Notes: generated from the letters alone by a model not told the origin. A DNA stretch of 39,222 bases from Terriglobia bacterium (GCA_020073215.1 JAIQFO010000045.1:1-39222); one strand, 5' to 3'. Positions 7,162 to 15,815 are shown, numbered from the stretch's first letter. Numbers and translations: made by a program.

Positions 7162-9414
7162 ATGCCTAAGCTCCCGATTTTTCGTTTGCGTACTTCCGAA
7201 CCGCCCCGTCGGCCCGATCTGCAATACCACGGGCCCACCCTCGCGTTCAGCGATTTGCGACTGGGCGTCGACAATCTCAGGTACGACGTTTTTCTCAGCC
7301 CCCGCATCACCGCGGACTTAAGTTTCTATCTCGCGCGTTACATCGCCCGCATCGGCGAGGTGGAATCGCTGTTCAGTCTGGATCCTCCCTCCGCCGCCCC
7401 AGCCAAATTTCTACGCGCCGTCGAGGCCGCCAAGGGCAAGGCCGGCCCCACCGACCTGAAAACTCTGCTGGTTTCCATTCATCTCGCCATTCTGAATCGC
7501 GCCAAGGCGGAAGCCAATCCATCCATCGATCTGCTCGGCCGCCTCGCCGTCCTCAAGTTCATACGCGCCGAACTGCAAACCCAGTTCTCTAGGATTCTCG
7601 AACAATGCCGCTTGAAGACCAAGTCCCTGGAGGGTGTTCCACAAGGGAGAATGATGCAGTCCCAGGAACTCCTCTCGTCTTTCCGGGTACGCAAGAAAAT
7701 TATCCTCCGCCAAGCCGGGCAGGAAATGTTTCGCCTGCTCCGCGAAATTGAAAAAGAAACCCTGGCCCGCACTCGCCGCTCCCTGCTCGGCGAATTGCCC
7801 GCCGACTGCTATCGCCTGTTCCTCAATCCGCTCATTCTTACCGAGGATGGGCGCGACGACTATCTCTGCGCCGAGCACTATTACATGTTCGGCAACTTCG
7901 AAAAAGATCCCGACCGCTTCTCCAGCCTCCGCCGATTCGCGCTGAACTTTCTGCGCGAGCTCGGATATGGAGAAGAGGTGGACGATGAACATCTGGCGCA
8001 GGCCCTCAACGTGCCCGAAAACGCCACCGCGCTCGTGGGCACCGGCAACGGCGAGGATTTAACGGCTGAAGATCGAAACAGAAAAGACCGCCTCGACATC
8101 TGGACCCGCATGCTGCAGCGCGAGGACGCTCTTGCCCACGTCATCGCCTCCTATGAAGCTGTCCCTCTTCTCGCCGAATATGCCCCGCGGGTGAATCCGC
8201 AACAGATCAAGAATGCGCTGATCTTCCGCGAAGAATCCGAGCGCGTCGAAACCATGATTGCCGAAGGCCGTCTCCATTCCGACCGCCTCTTTGCGGCCAT
8301 CGGACGCGTCGCCTCCTGCCGCAGTTCCGAGCGCAGCCGCTTCGCCGCCCGCCTTCTTCACGACCTTATTTGCTATCACCGCGACCTGCGCGGCCTGGAA
8401 GCCCTCAGCTCCGGTTTTGACAGCGTCAACCTGGTCAGCGACGAGAAAGTCCGCCAACTCTCCTCTCTGAACGGCATGCTCTACGAGTTTCTGCCCCCCG
8501 AGGACCAGAAACCCGCTGAGGATCGTGTGCTTCATCACGTCATCCTCAAGGCCGACGTTCGCGACTCTTCCCGCCTTACCCGCTCGCTGATGGAACAAGG
8601 CATGAACGCCGCCTCGTATTTCAGCCTTAATTTTTATGATCCGGTCAACAAGTTGCTTGCGAAATATGGCGCCACCAAGGTTTTCCTGGAAGGCGATGCC
8701 ATTATCGTTGCCCTGCTGGAGCGCGAAGGCGAAGCCATGGTCAGCGTCGGCCGCACCTGCGTTCTGGCGTGGGAGATTTTGAGCCTGCTGCGGGATTACA
8801 ACGGACTTTTGCAGCGCTCCGGACTGCCCCAGATGGAACTCGGCCTGGGCATTGCCTACCAGGATTCGCCTCCGCTCTACCTTATGGATGGCGACCACCG
8901 CATCATGATCTCCGACGCTATCAATGAGAGCGACCGTCTCTCCTCCTGCAGCAAGCGCGTCCGCAAGAAACTCGCACCTGATGCCGGGGTGTTCCAGGTG
9001 TACTCGGTCCTGATCGGAGGCGGTGGCAATAACAAGAAAAATGACCGCGCGAGCGCCGACGCAGGCGTGGAAGAAATGCGCCTCAACTACAACGTAGGTG
9101 GAATTTGTCTGAGCGAAGCCGCCTTCCGCAAACTGCGCCAGGAAATCTCGCTTTCCCCCTGGGCAGTAAGTCCGCGCGAGCCAGGATTTGCCGGACCCTG
9201 GATCCACGAGCAGCGCGAGTTTTTCGTCGGCACCGTTCCCATTGCCAACGGAGCTTTTCGCAAGATTGTCGTCCGCAAAAATCGCATCGCCCAGGTCGAT
9301 GTCCGCGATCTATCCATCTTGCAGTGGACCGACCGCTTTTATTACGAAGTCTGTGCGAACCCCGCCGTGTACGCCGCTTTGCCCTCGGAAAAATCCGCTG
9401 CGGCTCCACGGTAG
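7162..9414 (+). CDS. Large protein with a divergent class III nucleotidyl cyclase-like domain
   Basis: A 750-aa soluble protein that I cannot assign by name. The first 440 residues are largely helical without familiar motifs. The C-terminal region reads like a class III adenylate/guanylate cyclase homology domain. LHHVILKADVRDSSRLTRSL supplies a first metal Asp (Asp465) and TKVFLEGDAIIVALL a second (Asp512). IMISDAINESDRLSS matches the family DAVNxAxRL motif, with Asn588 and Arg592 in the correct N-x3-R spacing. The purine-selecting Lys that normally sits four residues before the second Asp appears as Phe. It may therefore use an unusual nucleotide, make a different product, or be a nucleotide sensor. 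The start at 7162 has AGGA just upstream; a 44-residue longer reading is poorly composed. Confidence 0.65.
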   Translation: MPKLPIFRLRTSEPPRRPDLQYHGPTLAFSDLRLGVDNLRYDVFLSPRITADLSFYLARYIARIGEVESLFSLDPPSAAPAKFLRAVEAAKGKAGPTDLKTLLVSIHLAILNRAKAEANPSIDLLGRLAVLKFIRAELQTQFSRILEQCRLKTKSLEGVPQGRMMQSQELLSSFRVRKKIILRQAGQEMFRLLREIEKETLARTRRSLLGELPADCYRLFLNPLILTEDGRDDYLCAEHYYMFGNFEKDPDRFSSLRRFALNFLRELGYGEEVDDEHLAQALNVPENATALVGTGNGEDLTAEDRNRKDRLDIWTRMLQREDALAHVIASYEAVPLLAEYAPRVNPQQIKNALIFREESERVETMIAEGRLHSDRLFAAIGRVASCRSSERSRFAARLLHDLICYHRDLRGLEALSSGFDSVNLVSDEKVRQLSSLNGMLYEFLPPEDQKPAEDRVLHHVILKADVRDSSRLTRSLMEQGMNAASYFSLNFYDPVNKLLAKYGATKVFLEGDAIIVALLEREGEAMVSVGRTCVLAWEILSLLRDYNGLLQRSGLPQMELGLGIAYQDSPPLYLMDGDHRIMISDAINESDRLSSCSKRVRKKLAPDAGVFQVYSVLIGGGGNNKKNDRASADAGVEEMRLNYNVGGICLSEAAFRKLRQEISLSPWAVSPREPGFAGPWIHEQREFFVGTVPIANGAFRKIVVRKNRIAQVDVRDLSILQWTDRFYYEVCANPAVYAALPSEKSAAAPR

Positions 9415-9518
9415 GATCCCGAGCCGGAATTCTGAGGACTTACCGCACCATGAAAGGCGTGCCCTGATGCGAACGGCCTTGTACCAGGGGCTGTCAGGGG
9501 AGTAGCCGCCTCACCCGT

Positions 9519-11144
9519 TCAGAAATTCCGCCGTACCCGAAACGGAATCTTGACCACGGCTTCGAGGGCCACAGGTTTGCCCGCTCTTTCCGCGGGCAAG
9601 AACTTCCAGCGCGCCAAGGCCTTCATTGCATAGGGGTCCAAACGTTCGTCGGGGCTGTTGAGAACGCGGATGTCGCTCACTCGGCCGTCCGCGTGAATGA
9701 CGGCATAGAGTGTCACCATGCCGTGCACGTTCGCGCGCATCAATTCCAGCGGATAGCCAGGGTCAGATTGTTCGGTGGCGAGCGGCGCGACCAGATATCC
9801 TTTTTTCGGGCCCGAGTCCAGTTCGGCAAAGTGTATCTCCCAGCTGCCGCTGAAGGAGTTCAGATTCGGCATGTTCAGCGTCGTCGCATACATGCGCTTG
9901 CCGCCGAAAACCTGTCGATCCACGTCGCTAACCTTATCGTCGGAAACCGGAGCCGCGACGCGCGCTCCCGGCCTCGCTCCCGCCGACGAAACGCTCGCCA
10001 TCTCGCGCGGGTTGTTCCCGCCAGACGCCGACCCGCCGGACTCCGGCGCGCCCACATGCAGCCCCGCCGGTAGACCGCGGTTGCGGGCGTTGGTGCCACC
10101 GCTGCCATTCCCGGCACCGCCCGAGCTCTTTGCTTCGGACTTCGATCCGGCCATGCCTGGGGTTCCCGAAGCGCCTGGTTTTCCCTGCGGATCGGCGGCA
10201 AACTTTCCTCGCCGATTGCCGCCGGGAACCGTTACCGGTCCCGCGGCCGACACAGGATGAATCCCCAATGCGATCAGACGTCCGCCCGCGCTGCCACCGC
10301 TCGCCGCCAGGCTTGGCGGAGGACCTACCGGTTGCACCGAACCCCCGGGCACATGTCCTCTGGCGCGCGCGCCGAGAGCATGTTGCTCCGCCAGCGTGAG
10401 CTGCGGAGCCGGCGCCACGACCTCACTTGGGCCAATGTTCACGAGCCCAATTTGTCCCTTGGTCGATGCCGTCAATTCAGGAGGGGGCGCAATCACATCC
10501 GACTTCATCGCGGCTTGCACGACGCGGTCCGGGGCGAACTGGACGTCGGGCGCGGGCGCCACGACCTGCGTCTCGGGTGCGACCAGGCGCGTCGATGGGG
10601 CTCGCGTCGCGTCCAGCGGGACCGCGGGCACTATGGCTCCGGTGGCAACGATATTAGGCATGGGCACGTCGCTGTTGAGCTTGACATCGGGAGGCACGAC
10701 GATGGTTTGGGACCGGTTGTCGGCTTCTGGCGGAACTGAAAGGATGGGCTGCTTGGCGTAGACGGGGTCTCCCGTTTCCACCTTGGCAACTTCGGATGCG
10801 CCGGTGTCGAGCGGCGGCAGATAGTCTTCCGGCGTATACGTGACCAGCGACGAGCGGTCAAAGGCGGCGCGATCCAGAATCTGTCGCTGCCGAATCCACG
10901 CCAGGGAAATCGTATATAAGAGGGCAACCGCCGCCGCGTGCAACAGCACCGATTGCAGGAATCGTCCCCAAGGTAGCTTTTGCTGGACGAAGACATCGCG
11001 CCACAGGTCGAATTCGGCGTTGGCGGGCAATTCCGCCGCTGGTTCCTGCAAACCCAGTATCGTCTGCACTCCGCTGCGGAATTCCGGGCTTGTGGGATCG
11101 CGTTCCACCAAAAGTTTCAACAGTTTTTTCCCCGCGGAATCCAT
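9519..11144 (-). CDS. TonB family protein (energy-transducer-like)
   Basis: A 541-aa inner-membrane-anchored periplasmic protein. A cytoplasmic stretch of about 70 residues precedes one membrane segment (FLQSVLLHAAAVALLYTISL). A long Pro/Ala/Gly-rich periplasmic spacer follows. The C-terminal TonB domain is recognisable from YPLELMRANVHGMVTLYAVI, GRVSDIRVLNSPDERLD and KALARWKFLPAERAGKPVAL. Such proteins transmit proton-motive force to outer-membrane receptors, though orphan TonB-domain proteins can have other roles. No ExbB, ExbD or receptor gene is adjacent. The ATG at 11144 has GGAG four bases upstream; an ATG seven codons earlier lacks one. The long N-terminal cytoplasmic extension is unusual for canonical TonB. 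Confidence 0.85.
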   Translation of the reverse strand: MDSAGKKLLKLLVERDPTSPEFRSGVQTILGLQEPAAELPANAEFDLWRDVFVQQKLPWGRFLQSVLLHAAAVALLYTISLAWIRQRQILDRAAFDRSSLVTYTPEDYLPPLDTGASEVAKVETGDPVYAKQPILSVPPEADNRSQTIVVPPDVKLNSDVPMPNIVATGAIVPAVPLDATRAPSTRLVAPETQVVAPAPDVQFAPDRVVQAAMKSDVIAPPPELTASTKGQIGLVNIGPSEVVAPAPQLTLAEQHALGARARGHVPGGSVQPVGPPPSLAASGGSAGGRLIALGIHPVSAAGPVTVPGGNRRGKFAADPQGKPGASGTPGMAGSKSEAKSSGGAGNGSGGTNARNRGLPAGLHVGAPESGGSASGGNNPREMASVSSAGARPGARVAAPVSDDKVSDVDRQVFGGKRMYATTLNMPNLNSFSGSWEIHFAELDSGPKKGYLVAPLATEQSDPGYPLELMRANVHGMVTLYAVIHADGRVSDIRVLNSPDERLDPYAMKALARWKFLPAERAGKPVALEAVVKIPFRVRRNF

Positions 11145-11423
11145 CTTGCTCCAGGTTGCTCTCAAGTCGGATGCAGAAAACTCAGGTTTTGTATCCGGGT
11201 ATCGCTTGCGCGATGCCGAAGTTTCTTTGAAATTGGAGACCCTTTAGATAGAGTTTGCTGGAAAATTAGCTTTCCGGCAACCTGTGGAAGGTTCGCCCAC
11301 AAATTAGCTAGCCTAGCAGGCGGCCGAAAGATTCCAGTTCAAGCAGGTTTTGGGAAAGGGCAAGAGTGCCGTTAAGCCCTTCCGCGCAGAGCCTGGGCTT
11401 GACCCCTCCGACCCCTCCTGGTT

Positions 11424-11572
11424 GGGTCTTTGGGAATCAAAGACTTAGCGTGGGTGTCTGGGCAGGTCTTTGAGGAATAAGGACTTATTGGTAAAGTACT
11501 TATAAATCAATAGGTTAGCTTGGATTTTCGGGCGGTCTTTGCGGCCGTTTCCCGCCAGGTCTTTGAGAAATA
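11424..11572. repeat. Irregular array of GGTCTTTG(A/G)GAAT-type units
   Basis: GGGTCTTTGGGAATCAAAGA (11424), AGGTCTTTGAGGAATAAGGA (11464), CGGTCTTTGCGG (11533) and AGGTCTTTGAGAAATAAATA (11557) share a core. Three are followed by a run ending ACTTA or ACTTT. Spacing is irregular (40, 69 and 24 bases), unlike a CRISPR array. The first unit forms a short palindrome, TCTTTGggaatCAAAGA. Confidence 0.6.
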
Positions 11573-11623
11573 AATACTTTAGTGGTCACGACGGTGGAAA
11601 GAGCAAGAGAACCTGCGAGGTCT

Positions 11624-11650
11624 GCGCGGACAAGAGTGTCCGCGCCACAC
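11624..11650. repeat. Short palindromic repeat (GCGCGGACAAGAGTGTCCGC type)
   Basis: GCGCGGACAAGAGTGTCCGC followed by GCCACAC contains the inverted repeat GCGGACA..TGTCCGC. The core CAAGAGTG and the trailing CGCCAC match the element at 18711-18741, with compensating changes in both stem arms. Confidence 0.6.
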
Positions 11651-11659
11651 GCCAGCCTC

Positions 11660-12334
11660 CTAGGGAATGACGATCCTGCTGCCTGCTTCTTCCGGCCCGG
11701 CTATGGCCGATTGCTTTTCGGGGAACTGCGCAAAAAGGAAATCGATGAAGCCCCGCGACTTCGGCCTGCCCGAGGTGCGCGCGAAGCCCATGCGCAGGAG
11801 GAAGACCAGGGCTTTCAGCACGTCGGAATCCCGCAGCCGGGCGTGGCCAGGTATTTCGTCCAGGTGCTGCTGCTCGGCCTCGCGAAATTCCCTGACCATG
11901 GTCTCGACTTCGCGAGCGATGCTCTGGTGCGCCACGTTCGCGGTCGGCGGCTCGTAGATAAGGTTGGAGTTCACCAGGGTCTGATAGCTTTTGGCGAGCG
12001 AACTGACCGAGGCGATCAGGTCGCGGTCGAGGAGCGAGCGATCGGCGCGAGCGCATTTGCCCAGAGCGAAGCTGAGTCCCAGGATGAAGTGCTGGCGTTC
12101 GAGCAGAAACTGCTCCGTGATCTCAACCTCGGGGAACAGGTTCTCCAGATCCTTTTCGGCGGGCGGCTGGTGGTGGGTGTTCGCGTGTTCCCGCGCCTGC
12201 TGCAGATAAGGACAGTCGCTGGGGCAGTCGAGCGTGACCTCGCGCTGCTCACCGCAGCACTGCGGGCAGATTTTTCCGTGCACCGCCGGGCAAAACCGCT
12301 TTTCCCTTCGTTCGTTACAGATCGCGCAAGTCAA
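11660..12334 (-). CDS. Cys-rich (zinc-ribbon-like) N-terminal protein, function unknown
   Basis: A 224-aa protein with eight cysteines in its first 41 residues (3, 6, 15, 23, 26, 27, 37, 41). These sit in patterns such as TCAICNERREKRFC, ICPQCCGEQR and DCPSDCPYL, suggesting one or two zinc sites. The rest is mainly helical, with no recognisable enzyme motif and no membrane segment. I recall the CPxCCG..DCPSDCPYL pattern in uncharacterised acidobacterial proteins but know no function. The start is TTG at 12334, supported by GAGGA about eight bases upstream. Divergent glnA lies about 350 bases away; I infer no link. Confidence 0.7.
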   Translation of the reverse strand: MTCAICNERREKRFCPAVHGKICPQCCGEQREVTLDCPSDCPYLQQAREHANTHHQPPAEKDLENLFPEVEITEQFLLERQHFILGLSFALGKCARADRSLLDRDLIASVSSLAKSYQTLVNSNLIYEPPTANVAHQSIAREVETMVREFREAEQQHLDEIPGHARLRDSDVLKALVFLLRMGFARTSGRPKSRGFIDFLFAQFPEKQSAIAGPEEAGSRIVIP

Positions 12335-12685
12335 TGATCGTTCCTCAGGGTTCGATTATTTCATGGAAGGAGCGAAGTTCCACCGCCGAGACGCAGAGGT
12401 CGCGAAGAGGGGCTTTTGTCGGTTCGGGACAGAGGGGCATCGAGAGGGGGCGCGGCGGGCGAGGACGCCCGCCGGACAGCCGCCGGGACGGCGGCGCTAC
12501 GTTCTCTCGCTGCCAAATGCTCGCAGCCAGTGTTTGCACCGCTCTTGATGCAAATCGGAAAAGCTAATCGTTGCCATAAACGATTTCTATTTGTGCGCTT
12601 GCGCCTGACGCGTTAGCCTATCCTGTCGTCATCGGTCACCCAAACGGAATCCTGGGTAAGGCACCAACAAATTTGAAGGAGAGAC
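12335..12685. other. Intergenic region upstream of glnA
   Basis: The stretch separates divergent genes. It holds a repeat-like string CACCGCCGAGACGCAGAGGT near 12379 and the GC-rich element at 12452-12500. The AT-richer last 120 bases should carry the glnA promoter, but I cannot assign boxes with confidence. No gene is supported. Confidence 0.5.
12452..12500. repeat. GC-rich double-palindrome element
   Basis: GCGGCGGGCGAGGACGCCCG followed by CCGGACAGCCGCCGGGACGG contains two adjacent hairpins: GGCGGGCG/CGCCCGCC and GCCGCC/GGCGGC. It ends GCTAC. In style it matches the other dispersed elements of the window, but the sequence is a separate subtype. Confidence 0.6.
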
Positions 12686-14116
12686 ATGTCAACTGAACTG
12701 CGGAATTTTCTTGCGATCCCCTACGACGAACTGGAAGTCATGAATCTGAAGGCGAAGAAGCAGCGCCTGGACCGCGTGGATCCTCACAAAATTCAGGAAG
12801 AGCGGCTGAAGTATCTGGCCGAGGAATCGCGCATCAAGGCCGTGACCGTGATGTTCAGCGACCTGGAAGGCCGTCTGCACATGCTCGACTACGACAAGAA
12901 ATTTCTGCTGAAGAGCTACGACAACCTGACCTTTGACGGTTCGTCGATTCGCGGATTCACGGCGCAGCGGGAAAGCGATCTGCGGTTAGGGCTGGACTGG
13001 GGTGCCTTCTACTGGGGACCGGCGGACGTGTTCGGACCGGGCAAGGTGCTGGTGTTTGGCGAGGTCATTGATAAGAATGGCGAGCCTTACACGGCCGACA
13101 TCCGCAGCGTGCTCAAGCTGTTTGCCGACGGATTGCACAAGAAGCGTGGCTACACCTGCAATGCGGCTAATGAGATTGAGGGCTTCCTGTTCGCGGGAGA
13201 GGATGCCGAGAGGCGTTACCACGAGACGGGCAAGTTCGAGTACGTCAATACGGGCGGCTATTACCACTCTTTGCCGGGCGATCCGCTGCGTACGTTTATC
13301 GATACCGTCGCCGAAGTACAGCGCGCCATGGGCTTCCAGAACGAGAAGGACCATCCCGAAGTCGCGCCTTCGCAGTTCGAGATCAACTACGGGTACGCGG
13401 AGGCGGTGGCCGCCGCCGACCACATCCAGCTCTACAAATTGGTCTGCCGCCAGGTCGCGCGCAACATGGGATTGACCGCGTCATTCCTGCCGAAGCCGGT
13501 GGTGGGCGTTAACGGCAGCGGCATGCACACCAACGTCTCGGTCAGCCAGAACGGCAAGAACCTGTTCTGGGATCCGAAGGGTGAGGAGAAGCTCAGCAAG
13601 TTCGGCTACGAATTCCTCGACCGCATTCTTACACATGGAAACGATCTTTGCCTGATCTTCAATTCCAGCGTGAACGCATACCGCCGCCTCGACCCGCACT
13701 TCGAGGCGCCGAACCAGCTTAAGGCCTCGGCCGTGGACCGCGGCGCCATGATCCGAATTCCCATCGGCAACGAGCGCAGTATGCGCACCGAGATACGAGC
13801 CGTGGCTCCGGATGCCAATCCCTACCTGGTGATGTACTCCATTTTCAAGACTGGATTGGAAGGCGAAACCTCCAAGATCAAGAACCTGCGCTCGGCCGAA
13901 CGCTACCTGCCTGACAACATCCACACGGCGATCGACGACTTCCGCAAAGCGACATGGACAACCAAACTCCTCGGGGAAGATGTGAAAGGACGCTACGCGG
14001 ACCTGAAGCAGGCATCGGCCGACCGCTGTCCGCGCTTGCTGGGCACGATTGTGAAGCCCGCCGAAGTGCAGTTCCACCACGCGGTCTACAACCAGTTCCT
14101 GTGGAATATGTTCTAG
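12686..14116 (+). CDS. glnA: Glutamine synthetase
   Basis: A 476-aa cytoplasmic enzyme that makes glutamine from glutamate, ammonia and ATP. Signature stretches include LTFDGSSIRGF, NEIEGFLF (metal Glu), EVAPSQFEINYGYAEAVAAA, KPVVGVNGSGMHTNVSVS, AVDRGAMIRIPIGNERSMRT and DANPYLVMY. The canonical NxSASIRIP text is changed to AVDRGAMIRIP. I do not see the NLYDLPPEE-type Tyr adenylylation site of GSI-beta enzymes near the C-terminus, so classical GlnE control is unlikely. The N-terminus (about 50 residues before the GS fold) is somewhat long. A strong AAGGAGAGAC lies just before the ATG, in contrast to the many start sites here that lack one. No glnB or amtB is nearby. Confidence 0.95.
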   Translation: MSTELRNFLAIPYDELEVMNLKAKKQRLDRVDPHKIQEERLKYLAEESRIKAVTVMFSDLEGRLHMLDYDKKFLLKSYDNLTFDGSSIRGFTAQRESDLRLGLDWGAFYWGPADVFGPGKVLVFGEVIDKNGEPYTADIRSVLKLFADGLHKKRGYTCNAANEIEGFLFAGEDAERRYHETGKFEYVNTGGYYHSLPGDPLRTFIDTVAEVQRAMGFQNEKDHPEVAPSQFEINYGYAEAVAAADHIQLYKLVCRQVARNMGLTASFLPKPVVGVNGSGMHTNVSVSQNGKNLFWDPKGEEKLSKFGYEFLDRILTHGNDLCLIFNSSVNAYRRLDPHFEAPNQLKASAVDRGAMIRIPIGNERSMRTEIRAVAPDANPYLVMYSIFKTGLEGETSKIKNLRSAERYLPDNIHTAIDDFRKATWTTKLLGEDVKGRYADLKQASADRCPRLLGTIVKPAEVQFHHAVYNQFLWNMF

Positions 14117-14137
14117 GAAGATCCTCATGCCCGTGCG

Positions 14138-14159
14138 GGGACGGGTTTTGTCCCGTCCC
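14138..14159 (+). terminator. Hairpin downstream of glnA
   Basis: GGGACGGG and CCCGTCCC form a perfect 8-bp stem around a TTTTGT loop, 21 bases after the glnA stop. There is no T-run after it. It could be a terminator or a half-copy of the dispersed GC-rich element, with which it shares CCCGTCCC. Confidence 0.45.
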
Positions 14160-14201
14160 GGCGCAGGGCCTGGCGTTTCGCGGTTTTCGAGAGGAGCCTT
14201 C

Positions 14202-14687
14202 ATGGCAAAAGCGACCGCGATTGGCTTGCTGCTGCTGGCAAGCGCACTATGCTTGTGGGCAAAGGATGGCGTCACCGAGGCGCGCGACGCTAGATTGATA
14301 CGGCAAGTCCAGGAGATTTCCGTCTCACAACTCGACCCTGCGCTGCCACCTGTGAGTTTTGAAAAATGGTTGCATGCGGAGGCGGGCGCAGATGCCGGGT
14401 TCCATTGGGAGGTCAATGACTGCGGAGAGCAGACAGGCGCTGCCGCCGATCGCGGACGCGATTTCCCGCTGTGCGTCGAAGTTCAAGCCAATATGAAGGA
14501 CCGGCGCACCATTGTGGTCAGTATTGCCGTGGGCACATCCAAGAAAGGAGTTGTCGGGAAGCCGACCGTGTACTTTGCCCAGTTGGTAACCCCGGCCACG
14601 ACAATCAATTTGCCTCGCCTCAGCGACCTTCCGTCAGCCCTCATCAGAACCCACGATGTGTCCCCGTCTGTGAAGATCGCGAAGTAA
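14202..14687 (+). CDS. Secreted protein of unknown function, 161 aa
   Basis: The protein begins MAKATAIGLLLLASALCLWA, a good Sec signal peptide probably cleaved after CLWA. About 140 residues without a recognised domain follow. Two cysteines (in NDCGEQ and FPLCVEV) could form a disulfide in the periplasm. The region NMKDRRTIVVSIAVGTSKKG suggests a beta-sandwich-like fold. A longer reading from 14127 is possible, but GAGGAG about six bases before 14202 and the signal peptide decide for this start. It follows glnA by 85 bases and converges on the ATP-grasp gene. I see no functional hint. Confidence 0.75.
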   Translation: MAKATAIGLLLLASALCLWAKDGVTEARDARLIRQVQEISVSQLDPALPPVSFEKWLHAEAGADAGFHWEVNDCGEQTGAAADRGRDFPLCVEVQANMKDRRTIVVSIAVGTSKKGVVGKPTVYFAQLVTPATTINLPRLSDLPSALIRTHDVSPSVKIAK

Positions 14688-14700
14688 CAAATAAACGACC

Positions 14701-15798
14701 CTAGTGCATGGCCGCCGCATTGGTGAAGTCGGCATTCAGGTATCGGCTCATCGCCAAGTCGATAATGGTGCCGATCATCTCGGGATAGGAGAGTCCCGAA
14801 GCCTTCGCGGCCATGGCAAATTCCTGGCGGCTGGCCAGCCACGGATTCGGATTCGCTTCGATGACGTAGACATCGCCGTTCGGAGCCAGTCGCATGTCGA
14901 TGCGTCCATAGTCGCGCAGCTTCAGCGCGCGATAGGCGGCCAGCGCTGTATCGGACAGACGCTTCATCGTCTCTTCGTCCAGATTTTCCGCAATCTGCGA
15001 TTTGGTCAGCTTGTAGGCTTCGGTATTTTTCTCGAACTTCACATCGTAGCTGGCGATTTTTGGTGTGCCTTCGGGCAAGCGTGACAGGTCAAGCTCGACC
15101 ATGGGCAAAACCCGCGCCCGTTCGTAGTTTCCCAGAATCCCGGCGTAGATTTCGCGTCCCTCGATGTATTCCTCAATCAGAGCGGGCGAGTCGAATTCAT
15201 CCTGGATGTACTCGACGCGCTCCATCATCTCCTTGACGTTTTTCACGACCGAGCCGGCATCGATGCCGATCGATCCATCCTCCCACGCCGGTTTCACGAT
15301 GAGGGGAAAAGAAATGTCGTGGGCGTGTTCGATGCGTCCGCGATAGGAGGCCGCGAAGAAGGGAGTCTTGATGTTGTGAAAGGCGAAGATCTTCTTGGCA
15401 ACGGCTTTGTCTTGCGACATGAAAATGGAATGCGGTCCGGCGCCGGTGTAGCGCAATCCCAGCAGATCGACATAGGCGACCACGTTCATTTCCTTGGTGT
15501 CATCGCCATCGAAAGACTCGGTCAGGTTGAAGAGGAGGTCGGCATCGCAACGCGAAAGCGAGTGCAGCGACTGCGGACGTCCATCCAGCTCGAAATAGGA
15601 AGGTTCGTGCCCCAACTTCTGTATTGCTTCGAAAATTTCCTCGCGGTCGGTTTTTTCTTTCTTGACCTTCTTCACCTTCTTTCGCGGCTTGCGCGCGGGA
15701 GCGGCCTCTTCCTTCTCCGCCGCCTTCTCTGCCGCCGCGACCGGATCTTCGTTCCAGACGTCATACAGCAGCGCGATTTTCAGTTTTGCTCCGATCAT
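14701..15798 (-). CDS. ATP-grasp ligase related to D-alanine--D-alanine ligase
   Basis: A 365-aa ATP-grasp enzyme. The N-terminal part starts IGAKLKIALLYDVWNEDP and is interrupted by a Lys/Glu/Ala-rich insert (about residues 21-50) ending KPRKKVKKVKKEK. The text then resumes with LGHEPSYFELDG and DADLLFNLTESFDGDD, as in D-Ala ligases. The ATP-grasp core has LRYTGAGPHSIFMSQDKAVA, FPLIVKPAWEDGSIGI, ALIEEYIEGREIYAGIL, YGRIDMRLAPNGDVYVIEAN and PNPWLA, providing nucleotide and Mg ligands. Such enzymes join a carboxylate to an amine via acyl phosphate. The true D-Ala ligase is usually elsewhere in the genome, so the substrate is open. It sits 63 bases after a zinc metallopeptidase gene on the same strand. 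Confidence 0.85.
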   Translation of the reverse strand: MIGAKLKIALLYDVWNEDPVAAAEKAAEKEEAAPARKPRKKVKKVKKEKTDREEIFEAIQKLGHEPSYFELDGRPQSLHSLSRCDADLLFNLTESFDGDDTKEMNVVAYVDLLGLRYTGAGPHSIFMSQDKAVAKKIFAFHNIKTPFFAASYRGRIEHAHDISFPLIVKPAWEDGSIGIDAGSVVKNVKEMMERVEYIQDEFDSPALIEEYIEGREIYAGILGNYERARVLPMVELDLSRLPEGTPKIASYDVKFEKNTEAYKLTKSQIAENLDEETMKRLSDTALAAYRALKLRDYGRIDMRLAPNGDVYVIEANPNPWLASRQEFAMAAKASGLSYPEMIGTIIDLAMSRYLNADFTNAAAMH

Positions 15799-15815
15799 TG
15801 TGTCACCCCGGAAAA

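Larger units (their letters stand above)
11145..11659. other. Long intergenic region with degenerate repeats, no gene supported
   Basis: About 515 bases separate the starts and stops of two minus-strand genes. Open frames here have poor composition. The region holds the GGTCTTTG repeat cluster (11424-11572) and a palindromic element (11624-11650). Base composition between about 11460 and 11530 is notably AT-richer than the surroundings. Confidence 0.6.

Noticed and set aside
8059..9207. Minus-strand ORF of 382 codons opposite the cyclase-like gene
   Set aside because: No recognisable motifs; the plus strand carries coherent cyclase-like motifs and a ribosome site.
11424..11572. Possible CRISPR array
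   Set aside because: Units are short, only partly alike and irregularly spaced, and no cas genes are present in the window.
12347..12357. GGTTCGATTAT as a tRNA T-loop
   Set aside because: No matching acceptor, D or anticodon stems around it; no tRNA found anywhere in the window.
13481..14416. Minus-strand ORF of 311 codons opposite glnA
   Set aside because: Antisense of glutamine synthetase and of the secreted protein; no motif of its own.
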